A program made the position numbers and the translations under genes. 64,000 nt of DNA, taken from Chersky-840 sp050011815 (GTDB taxonomy: Bacteria > Actinomycetota > Acidimicrobiia > Acidimicrobiales > UBA8190). The notes beneath the pieces were generated by a model. That model made no database searches. It worked only from the letters and a program-made list of their open reading frames with translations, and had not been told where the DNA came from. This document shows positions 20,366-27,503 of the stretch, piece by piece (the first letter of the stretch is position 1; the number at the start of each line of letters is the position of its first letter). The DNA is taken from the NCBI GenBank assembly GCA_050011815.1, contig JBEKIJ010000013.1:90752-154751 (forward strand), in the 5' to 3' direction.

Positions 20366-21055
20366 GTGGCCACCGTCCTGGCGGTCGACGACGACCAGGC
20401 CTTGCTCCGTGTCCTGCGCATCGGTCTCAGCGCGCTCGGGCACACCGTGCTGGTGGCTTCCACGGGCGAGCAGGGTGTGTCCCAAGCCGCCATCGGTGGG
20501 CCCGACATCATCGTCCTCGATCTCGGGCTTCCCGACCTCGACGGCATGGAGGTGTGCCGGAGGATCCGGCTCTGGAGCGACGTGCCGATCATCGTGCTCT
20601 CCGCCGACGGCACCGAGGACCGCAAGATCGCCTCGCTCGACGGTGGGGCCGACGATTACATGACCAAGCCCTTCGGGATGGGCGAGCTCGAGGCCCGGCT
20701 CCGGGTGGCGCTCCGGCACCGCGCCCCCGAGCCCGGCGAGGAAGAGGTCAAGGCCATCGAAGTCGGTGCGCTGCAGCTCGACCTCGTCCACCACGAGGCT
20801 CGGATGGAGGGTCGTCCCGTCGAGCTCACGACCCGGGAATTCGCCCTTCTGGTCTTCCTGGCCCGCAACGCCGGCAAGATCTGCACCCACCGCATGATCC
20901 TCGAGCACGTCTGGGGCCCCCATTACGGCACCGAGACCCAGTACCTCCGTGTGTACGTGTACCGCCTCCGCCGCAAGCTCGGCGACGAGAAGGGCGAGCT
21001 GCTCCGCACCAACCCCGGGGTCGGGTACCAACTCGTCGACGAAGGGGTCTCGTAG
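20366..21055 (+). CDS. kdpE: KdpE-like OmpR-family response regulator
   Basis: 229-residue regulator with a receiver domain (acidic pocket VDDD near 8-10, phospho-acceptor D52 in IIVLDLGLPDLDG, K near 104 in MTKPFG) and a C-terminal winged helix (LTTREFALLVFLARNAGKI, YLRVYVYRLRRKLGDE). The overall pattern is that of KdpE. The GTG start directly follows the kinase stop. No kdpFABC operon is in this window, so its target may be elsewhere, or could be the aquaporin gene 80 bases downstream. Confidence 0.9.
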   Translation: MATVLAVDDDQALLRVLRIGLSALGHTVLVASTGEQGVSQAAIGGPDIIVLDLGLPDLDGMEVCRRIRLWSDVPIIVLSADGTEDRKIASLDGGADDYMTKPFGMGELEARLRVALRHRAPEPGEEEVKAIEVGALQLDLVHHEARMEGRPVELTTREFALLVFLARNAGKICTHRMILEHVWGPHYGTETQYLRVYVYRLRRKLGDEKGELLRTNPGVGYQLVDEGVS

Positions 21056-21135
21056 ACACACCGCATCGTCGGGAAACCGGCGCGCGCCCCGCCGACGAAT
21101 TAACCTCCGGGGCACACCGCTCAAGGGGGCCCTCG

Positions 21136-21879
21136 ATGGTGCGAAAGCTGTCCGCCGAGCTCCTCGGCACGTTGATCCTCGTGTATTTCGCCGTCGGGGT
21201 GGCCACACTGTCCTTCGGCTTCGGTGCCACCGGAACGAGCTTCTATGCCGGCGTCGTGGCCACGGCCCTGGCGTTCGGCCTCACCCTGTTGGCTCTGGCC
21301 TACGTCCTGGGCCCCATCTCGGGATGTCACGTCAATCCCGCGGTGACGATCGGTGCGCTTTTCGCCGGCAGGATCTCTCTGGTCGAAGCGGTGGGGTACT
21401 GGGTCTCGCAGTTCGTGGGCGGGATCCTGGGCGCACTTCTTCTGTGGGCCACGTTCAGCTCCTCACCGCTCTACAGCCGATCGACCACCGGGCTCGGCAC
21501 CGACGGCTGGGGGGCAGCCAGCCACATCCACATCGATGTCGGAGGCGCCTTCCTCGCCGAGGTCGTGCTCACCGCCTTCTTCGTGTTCGTGATCCTCGGG
21601 GTCACGAGCAAGATCGGGAACACGGCGACGGCGGGCATGGTGATCGGGCTCAGCCTCACCGTGGTGCACCTCATCGGGATCCCCATCACCGGCACGTCGG
21701 TGAACCCGGCTCGCAGCCTCGGGCCCGCGCTCGTCGTCGGGGGCACCGCCTTGCACCAGGTCTGGCTGTTCATCGTGGCGCCCTTGGTGGGCGGTGTCCT
21801 GGCCGCGGGGCTCCACCTGCTCGTCTATCCGCAAGAGGCGGCGGACTCCACCTCCGATCTCGATCCGGCCAAGGCATGA
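21136..21879 (+). CDS. Aquaporin, MIP family (AqpZ-like)
   Basis: 247-residue water channel with six membrane helices and both half-helix motifs, SGCHVNPAVT in loop B and GTSVNPARSLGP in loop E. The selectivity-filter region reads GIPITGTSVNPARS, as in water-selective AqpZ proteins rather than glycerol facilitators. The frame is open upstream, but ATG 21136 gives the normal MIP N-terminus (VRKLSAELLGTLILVYFAVG). It lies 80 bases after kdpE on the same strand, hinting at osmotic co-regulation, although a separate promoter is possible. Confidence 0.93.
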   Translation: MVRKLSAELLGTLILVYFAVGVATLSFGFGATGTSFYAGVVATALAFGLTLLALAYVLGPISGCHVNPAVTIGALFAGRISLVEAVGYWVSQFVGGILGALLLWATFSSSPLYSRSTTGLGTDGWGAASHIHIDVGGAFLAEVVLTAFFVFVILGVTSKIGNTATAGMVIGLSLTVVHLIGIPITGTSVNPARSLGPALVVGGTALHQVWLFIVAPLVGGVLAAGLHLLVYPQEAADSTSDLDPAKA

Positions 21880-21928
21880 CACCCCTGGCGTGACGGGACC
21901 GGGGAAGGACCACCGATACTGTTCCCCC

Positions 21929-22459
21929 GTGCGCGCCGGACTGGTCCCCTTCGTCGTGGTCGGCGCCCTGGGGCTGGCGGCGTGTTCGACCGGCCCGACG
22001 GGTCACGCGGCTGGGAGCGCCACCACCACCACACCGGCTCCCACCACGACGCAACCGGCTCCCACCACGACGCAACCGACGACCTCGAATCTCGTCGTCA
22101 CCGACCAGATCCGGTCCGAGCTCGTCGCCGCCGGGGCGACCCTCAACAGCCTCCCCGCCTCGGCCTACACCGGGCTCCGTCCCGGCGAGACCTACTACGC
22201 CTACGACGCCACCACCCAGACCTACTGGGCGGGCGCCGGTCTCCTCCCCAGCTCCTCCTCCACCCCGGCCCAGGTCTCCACCCAGGACGACGGCGCGTAC
22301 CTGCTCTTCACCCGCACCGCCACCGGCGCCTGGAAGGCCTACGACGTGGGACTGGCCGGCACCCCCGACGGCACCCCCTGCTCGATCACCGTGCCCAGCG
22401 CCATCCTCGCCCTCTGGAACTGGCCGGCGGGAAGCTGCCGCCCGTCGACCATCAGCTGA
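21929..22459 (+). CDS. Secreted lipoprotein of unknown function
   Basis: 176-residue protein with an N-terminal signal and lipobox (VGALGLAACSTG, cysteine near residue 19). A threonine/proline-rich linker follows, built from an exact duplication of PAPTTTQ, then a compact domain of about 115 residues with GLRPGETYYAYDATTQTYWAGAGL and two cysteines near the end. The GTG start was chosen because it begins the signal peptide. The 3' end overlaps the convergent NTF2-like gene by eight bases. The family is not recognised. Confidence 0.75.
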   Translation: MRAGLVPFVVVGALGLAACSTGPTGHAAGSATTTTPAPTTTQPAPTTTQPTTSNLVVTDQIRSELVAAGATLNSLPASAYTGLRPGETYYAYDATTQTYWAGAGLLPSSSSTPAQVSTQDDGAYLLFTRTATGAWKAYDVGLAGTPDGTPCSITVPSAILALWNWPAGSCRPSTIS

Positions 22460-22880
22460 CCCTCGACTCCCGTTCGGCCAGGTACCGGTCGAGGGCCTCC
22501 ACCTTCTGGGTGTCGAGGAAGTCCTCGTGGTACACGATCTTTCCCCATGCCACCCGGGCCAAGACGGTGACCCGGTTCTCGTAGACGAGGGCACCGGCGT
22601 CGTCGAGGGCCCGATCGCAGAACAGCACGCACACCGTGGTCCGCCACGGGGGCCCGTTGACGAGGATGTCCTGGGCGGTCCCCGAGAGCCCGGCCGCTAC
22701 GAAGCGCCGCAGGAAGGCCTCGATGGCCGGCTTCCCCCGGTGCTCCCCGCTCCAGGAGCTCACCCCCGGGAACACGAGCACGGCGTCTTGCGCGTAGGCG
22801 GCGAGCATGGGCCCGGGATCGCCCCGGCCCAGGGCGGCCATGCTCCGACGAATCATCCACCGAACAGCCCATTTGTACAT
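22452..22880 (-). CDS. NTF2/SnoaL-like protein
   Basis: 142-residue cone-fold protein of the SnoaL/NTF2 superfamily: an N-terminal helix (RRSMAALGRGDPGPMLAAYAQDAVLVFPG), GKPAIEAFLRRFVAAG, and closing strands with YENRVTVLARVAWGKIVYHEDF and DTQKVEALDRYL. Such proteins can be isomerases, cyclases or ligand binders; the reaction is unknown. ATG 22880 has AGAGGTGG just upstream. It is divergent from a TetR gene with a palindrome between the two, so it may be that regulator's target. Confidence 0.78.
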   Translation of the reverse strand: MYKWAVRWMIRRSMAALGRGDPGPMLAAYAQDAVLVFPGVSSWSGEHRGKPAIEAFLRRFVAAGLSGTAQDILVNGPPWRTTVCVLFCDRALDDAGALVYENRVTVLARVAWGKIVYHEDFLDTQKVEALDRYLAERESRVS

Positions 22881-22890
22881 GGCGCCACCT

Positions 22891-22908
22891 CTGGATAGAT
22901 CGATCCAG
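22891..22908. promoter_or_regulatory. Palindrome, probable TetR operator
   Basis: CTGGATAGATCGATCCAG is an 18-base inverted repeat with perfect 6-base arms and 16 of 18 symmetric positions. It lies between the divergent NTF2-like and TetR genes, 11 bases from the first ATG. Position and symmetry suggest autoregulation by the TetR protein and control of the NTF2-like gene. Confidence 0.5.
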
Positions 22909-22972
22909 TTCGCAACGTAGTTACACTGTGCGGCAGCCTGCAAATGCGGCGAAGGATCCGACAAGGAGCCCC

Positions 22973-23584
22973 GTGCCCGACACCCGAGACCGGCTCGTCG
23001 AGACGAGTGCCACCCTGCTCCAGCGGCAGGGACTCACCGGGACCGGGATCAAGCAGATCCTGACCGAGGCCGGTGCCCCGTACTCCTCGCTCTACCACCA
23101 CTTCCCCGGGGGCAAGGACGAGCTGGCCGACGTGGCCATCCGCGCCTCGGGCGCCCGGTTCCAAGCGCTGGTCGAGGCGGTATGGGACGAAGCGCCCGAC
23201 GTGGTCAGTGCGGTTGCTGCGGTCTTCGAGGGTGCTGCGCAGACCCTCGAGTCGACCGACTTCGCCGTGGCGTGCCCGATCGCCACGGTGGCGCTCGAGG
23301 TGGCCAGCACGAACGAGCGACTCCGGGTGGCCACCGCCGAGGTGTTCGAGGCATGGATCGAATCGGGGACGCGGCGCCTCGAAACGCAGCGCGTCTCCCC
23401 CCGCGACGCCCGCATGCTGGCGCTCACCCTCATCTCGCTGCTCGAGGGCGCCTTCGTCCTCAGCCAGGCCCTCAAGAGCACCGAGCCCGTGGTGGCGGCG
23501 GGGGCGGCCGCGACGCTGGCGGTCGAGCGGGCGCTCGGTTCGAGCGCACCACGACCGACGCGCTCGAATACCCTCGAGCCATGA
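22973..23584 (+). CDS. TetR-family repressor (LmrA/YxaF-like)
   Basis: 203-residue repressor. The N-terminal helix-turn-helix reads LVETSATLLQRQGLTGTGIKQILTEAG then YSSLYHHFPGGKDELA. The C-terminal domain contains ACPIATVALEVASTNERLR, a segment typical of the LmrA/YxaF group, whose ligands are often hydrophobic drugs or flavonoids. GTG 22973 has AGGAG five bases upstream, better than the earlier in-frame starts. The stop overlaps the ATG of the reductase fusion (ATGA), so the two are co-translated. Confidence 0.9.
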   Translation: MPDTRDRLVETSATLLQRQGLTGTGIKQILTEAGAPYSSLYHHFPGGKDELADVAIRASGARFQALVEAVWDEAPDVVSAVAAVFEGAAQTLESTDFAVACPIATVALEVASTNERLRVATAEVFEAWIESGTRRLETQRVSPRDARMLALTLISLLEGAFVLSQALKSTEPVVAAGAAATLAVERALGSSAPRPTRSNTLEP

Positions 23585-25278
23585 CCGACCACGGCGGCGG
23601 CGATCGACCCGGGGCCGTCTCTTCGGTGATCCAGTCCGGTGACGACGAGGTGGCGCCGACGTTGGGCGCGGCCGCGCTCGCCGAGCTGGCGGAGTTCGGC
23701 GACGAGCAGGTCGTCGAGGCCGGCGACGTCCTGTACCGGGCCGGCGACGCGTCCTACGACTTCTTCGTGGTCCTCGAGGGACAGGTCGAGATCGTGCGCC
23801 AGGACACCGAGCGCGAGGACATCATCGCCAGCTTCTCCGCCGGGGGGTTCATGGGCGAGCTGAGCCTCTTGACGGGCCAGCGGCCGTACCTCACCGGTCG
23901 CGTCGTCGAATCGGGACGACTCCTGCGGATCGGTGGGGACGAGTTCCGTCGCCTCATGAGCGCCAAGCCCGATCTCGCCGACCTGATCTTCAACGCCTTC
24001 TCGGCCCGCAGAGAGCGTCTGCGCCAGGGCGACGGCGCCCGGGCCGTCCGGATCGTCGGCTCCCGGTACTCCTCCGAGGCGATGGCCCTACGCGCCTTCG
24101 CCACCCGTTCTCATCTGCCCCACGAGTGGATCGACCTCGAGGATTCGGTCGATCCTGACGTGCTGCTCGCCGGCATGGGCCTGCGGTCGCCCGACACCCC
24201 GGCGGTCATCACCTCGACGGCGGTGCTGCGCCACACCTCGCCGGGGGAGTTCGCCGAACTCCTCGGGCTCACGTTCCGACCGGTTCCGGGAACCCTGTTC
24301 GACCTCGTGGTGATCGGAACCGGCCCCGCCGGGCTGGCCTCGGCGGTGTACGGCGCCTCGGAGGGTCTCAACACCGTGGCCCTCGACGCCTTCTCGGTGG
24401 GCGGCCAAGCCGCCGCCAGCTCACGCATCGAGAACTACGTCGGCTTTCCCAACGGCATCTCGGGCGAAGACCTGGTGTCGCGGACCGCCATACAGGCCCA
24501 GCGCCTCGGGGCGCGGCTCAACGCCCCGTGCGTCGTGGCCGGGCTCCGGCCCGAAAACGGGTTCCATGTCGTCACCTTGGCGGACGGCAGCGAGATCCCC
24601 TGCCGAGCGGTCATCGTCGCTTCCGGCGCCCGGTACCGTCGGCTCGCCGTCGACGACCTGCAGCGTTTCGAAGGTGCCGGTGTCTACTACGCGGCGACCG
24701 ACCTCGAAGCGAGGATCTGCACCGGGCGCGACGTGATCATCGTCGGTGGAGGGAATTCGGCAGGACAGGCCGCCATCTACATGTCCCAGAACGGCTGCAA
24801 GGTGCTCATCGCCATCCGGAGGGACGACCTCTCCGAGACCATGTCGCGATATCTGATCGAACGCATCGACGCCAACCCCCGCATCGAGGTTCTGGCCAGG
24901 ACCGAAGTGCGAGCGTTGGTGGGCACAACCCATCTCGAGCAGGCCACGCTCGAGCACACCCCCACCCAGACGCGAAGGAACGTGAACTGTGGGGGGTTGT
25001 TCTGCTTCATCGGCGCCGAGCCGTCGACGTCCTGGCTGTCAGACACGATGGCACTCGACCGCAACGGGTTCATCCTGACCGACCGCGACCTGGCCGACAC
25101 CGATGCCTCGTACCCGACGTTCGCGGGACGGGACCCGTTGCCGTTCGAAACCTCGATGATGGGGGTGTTCGCCGTCGGCGACGTGCGCCACGGATCGCTC
25201 AAGCGTGTGGCGGCCGCCGTCGGCGAGGGTTCGAGCGCGGTCCGCTCCGTGCACGAACACCTGACCACGAGCACGTAG
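23581..25278 (+). CDS. Cyclic-nucleotide-binding domain fused to a thioredoxin-reductase-like flavoprotein
   Basis: 565-residue fusion. Residues of about 25-145 are a CNB/CRP-type sensor domain (GDVLYRAGDASYDFFVVLEG, GGFMGELSLLTGQRPYLTGR). About 155-230 resembles a thioredoxin or glutaredoxin fold but has no cysteine at the usual active site (VRIVGSRYSSEAM). The rest is an FAD/NAD(P)H reductase: VVIGTGPAGLASAVYGASEG, VGGQAAASSRIENYVGFP, IIVGGGNSAGQAAIYMSQ and the FAD motif GVFAVGDVRHGSLKRV. Where thioredoxin reductase carries CATC the sequence is GVYYAATDLEARI, so the redox dithiol is absent and ordinary thioredoxin reduction is unlikely. Similar fusions are annotated as thioredoxin reductases in other bacteria. 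It overlaps the TetR gene by four bases. Confidence 0.88.
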   Translation: MTDHGGGDRPGAVSSVIQSGDDEVAPTLGAAALAELAEFGDEQVVEAGDVLYRAGDASYDFFVVLEGQVEIVRQDTEREDIIASFSAGGFMGELSLLTGQRPYLTGRVVESGRLLRIGGDEFRRLMSAKPDLADLIFNAFSARRERLRQGDGARAVRIVGSRYSSEAMALRAFATRSHLPHEWIDLEDSVDPDVLLAGMGLRSPDTPAVITSTAVLRHTSPGEFAELLGLTFRPVPGTLFDLVVIGTGPAGLASAVYGASEGLNTVALDAFSVGGQAAASSRIENYVGFPNGISGEDLVSRTAIQAQRLGARLNAPCVVAGLRPENGFHVVTLADGSEIPCRAVIVASGARYRRLAVDDLQRFEGAGVYYAATDLEARICTGRDVIIVGGGNSAGQAAIYMSQNGCKVLIAIRRDDLSETMSRYLIERIDANPRIEVLARTEVRALVGTTHLEQATLEHTPTQTRRNVNCGGLFCFIGAEPSTSWLSDTMALDRNGFILTDRDLADTDASYPTFAGRDPLPFETSMMGVFAVGDVRHGSLKRVAAAVGEGSSAVRSVHEHLTTST

Positions 25279-25297
25279 TCGCAGGTACCCTTGGGCC

Positions 25298-26200
25298 GTG
25301 AGCGACGTCGTGACCGCCGACCAACGACGGGCCTGGGACGAAGACGGATGGTGCGTGCTCGAAGGAGCCGTGCCCAAAGAGGATCTGGTCGCCGCGCAGA
25401 TCGCCGTGGCGAAACTGTTCCCCGGCGTCGAGGAGATGGCGGGCGCCGAGCCGGGCAGCGACCTCGACCGGTGGCGCACCTGGGATGCACCGTGGCCGGA
25501 GTTCCCTTTTCGGAGCCGCTCGCTCAACGGCATCGTGCTGGGTGACGTGCTGATGGACCTCGCCCAGGACCTCCTCGGCGCCGACGACATCCGTCTGTAC
25601 CTGGCCATCGTGACGGCCAAGTACGCCGGCCAGCCTTCGGAGTACAACCAACTCCTCCACACCGACTTCCCGAACCACACCCTGACCGTGCCGCGGCCCG
25701 AACCCGGGTATCACCAGATGGAGACGTTCATCTACCTCAGCGACGTCGGCCCCGACAACGGCGCCACCCGCTTCGTCTCGCGACGGCGCACACGTGACAT
25801 CCCCGTGGAGCAGCACACGCTGAACTTCGAGGACTACGAGGACCTCTACCGCGACCCCGGCGACGCCTCGGCACCGGCCGGATCGATCGTCGTCTACCGT
25901 CCCGACGTCTACCACCGGTCGGTGGATTTCACCGACCAGACCCAGGCCCGCTTCATGCTGCATGTGTCGTTCAAGCCCGCCACCATGGAATGGGGGGGCT
26001 ACCAGGCGTGGCCGTTCAGAGGGTTCTCGGTGGAGTGGCACAACTTCGTCCAGCAGGCTTCACCCCGGCAGTTGACGGCCTTGGGATTCCCCGCACCGGG
26101 CCATCCCTTCTGGACCGAACAGACCCTGGCCGGTGTGGCCGGGCGCTATCCCGGGCTCGACCTCGCTCCGTGGAGAGCAGCGCACACCGAAGTGCGCTAG
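25298..26200 (+). CDS. PhyH-family Fe(II)/2-oxoglutarate dioxygenase
   Basis: 300-residue phytanoyl-CoA-dioxygenase-like enzyme. The iron ligands appear as LLHTDFPN (HxD) and DVYHRSVDF (distal histidine), with an arginine in ARFMLHVSF for the 2-oxoglutarate carboxylate. N-terminal WDEDGWCVLEGAVP is the usual opening of the family. GTG 25298 is 19 bases after the reductase stop, so it may be part of the same transcript. The substrate is unknown. It meets a small convergent gene at its 3' end. Confidence 0.85.
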   Translation: MSDVVTADQRRAWDEDGWCVLEGAVPKEDLVAAQIAVAKLFPGVEEMAGAEPGSDLDRWRTWDAPWPEFPFRSRSLNGIVLGDVLMDLAQDLLGADDIRLYLAIVTAKYAGQPSEYNQLLHTDFPNHTLTVPRPEPGYHQMETFIYLSDVGPDNGATRFVSRRRTRDIPVEQHTLNFEDYEDLYRDPGDASAPAGSIVVYRPDVYHRSVDFTDQTQARFMLHVSFKPATMEWGGYQAWPFRGFSVEWHNFVQQASPRQLTALGFPAPGHPFWTEQTLAGVAGRYPGLDLAPWRAAHTEVR

Positions 26201-26403
26201 CCGCCGTCACCCCGTCCGCGACGAGGACCTCGAGGCGCCGATTCGAGAGCGCTCAGCTCGCCCTGGAGCCGCCGCACGACGGCGGCGTCCTGCGGCGCGC
26301 TGTCCATCAGCGCCCCCGACTCGATGGCCTCGATGAATCGTCGAAGCACATCTGCTTCCTCGGGGGCGGTCTGGTCGAACGGGGAACGAGACGCGGACGC
26401 CAT
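26197..26403 (-). CDS. Small hypothetical protein, 68 residues
   Basis: Hydrophilic, helical, charged protein (EEADVLRRFIEAIESGAL; AAVVRRLQGELSALES) with an arginine/glycine-rich tail. It has no recognised family. It starts with ATG 102 bases from the divergent LLM gene and overlaps the convergent dioxygenase by four bases. Codon use looks normal for the region, so it is probably a real gene. Confidence 0.45.
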   Translation of the reverse strand: MASASRSPFDQTAPEEADVLRRFIEAIESGALMDSAPQDAAVVRRLQGELSALESAPRGPRRGRGDGG

Positions 26404-26504
26404 GCCATCTATCTTTGACCGCGACGCCCCCTCGTTGGTGGATCTCGCGTCCCCGATCGTCCCGGTCGCCCGAGAAGTGTGGTGAAGTAGCGGCCATCTT
26501 CCTC

Positions 26505-27503
26505 ATGCGATTTGGGATGCGCTCTCGGACCGGCGATCCGTCGACGCGCGCCGACCTGTACGCCGCCGCACTCGACATGTGCGCCTGGGCGGAGACGCGC
26601 GGCTGTGTGGCGGCGGTGGTCAGTCAACACCACGGCGTCGACGACGGATACCTGCCGTCGCCGATCCCGCTGGCGGCGGCGATCGCGGCACGCACCACGA
26701 CATTGCATGTGAGCGTCGCCGCCCTGCTCCTCGCCCTCTACGAGCCGGTCAAGTTGGCGGAAGACATGGCCGTGGTCGACCTCATCAGCCGGGGACGCGT
26801 GTCGTACGTGATCGGGATCGGGTACCGCGCCGAGGAATTCGCCATGTTCGGGGTGGACCGACGGCGTCGGGCGCAGATGATCGAGGAGCGCGTCGGCATC
26901 CTGCGCAGGCTGTGGACCGGTGAGGAGGTGGACGTCGAGGGGCGTCGGGCCAGGATCACTCCTCTGCCCTTCACCCCCGGCGGACCCATGCTCGCCTACG
27001 GAGGCGGCACCGAAGCCGCCGCCCGGCGGGCCGGCCGGCTGGGGTTGACCTTCATCGCCGAGACCCACGACTCGAGCCTGGAGGACGCCTACCTCGACGA
27101 GGCGGCGCGGGCCGGGGCGACCCCGGCGGGATGCATGTTCCCTGCCGCCGACATCCCCCTGACCGCCTTCGTCGCCGACGACCCTGACCGAGCATGGGCG
27201 GAGATCGGCGAGTACCTGCTGGTGGACGCGGGCGGCTACGCACAGTGGAACGCCCAGCGACCCGGGATCGCGTCCACGTCGTTCGCCACCACCGTGGCCG
27301 AGCTCAAGGCGGAGCGCGGTGCCTACCAGATCATCACTCCCGACGTGGCCGCCTCCTACGTGGCCAGGGGCGTGCCGCTCGCACTGCAACCCCTGGTGGG
27401 CGGCCTGCCTCCGGACATCGCCTGGCGCTACCTGGAAGCGGCGGCAACCGCGGCCTCACGTCCGGCGCCCCCACCTTCTCCCGACGAACCTCCTTCGACC
27501 TAG
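26505..27503 (+). CDS. Luciferase-like (LLM) flavin or F420-dependent oxidoreductase
   Basis: 332-residue TIM-barrel enzyme of the bacterial luciferase/LLM superfamily. Typical segments are visible: SQHHGVDDGYLPSPIPLAAAIAARTTTL, YEPVKLAEDMAVVDLISRGRV, GIGYRAEEFAMFGVDRRRRAQMIEE and GGPMLAYGGGTEAAARRAGRLG. The E/H at the barrel mouth (QHHG) is where flavin or F420 sits in relatives. Cofactor and substrate are not determined. ATG 26505 is the first start that opens the first beta strand. Its stop overlaps the aconitase stop by three bases. Confidence 0.87.
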   Translation: MRFGMRSRTGDPSTRADLYAAALDMCAWAETRGCVAAVVSQHHGVDDGYLPSPIPLAAAIAARTTTLHVSVAALLLALYEPVKLAEDMAVVDLISRGRVSYVIGIGYRAEEFAMFGVDRRRRAQMIEERVGILRRLWTGEEVDVEGRRARITPLPFTPGGPMLAYGGGTEAAARRAGRLGLTFIAETHDSSLEDAYLDEAARAGATPAGCMFPAADIPLTAFVADDPDRAWAEIGEYLLVDAGGYAQWNAQRPGIASTSFATTVAELKAERGAYQIITPDVAASYVARGVPLALQPLVGGLPPDIAWRYLEAAATAASRPAPPPSPDEPPST

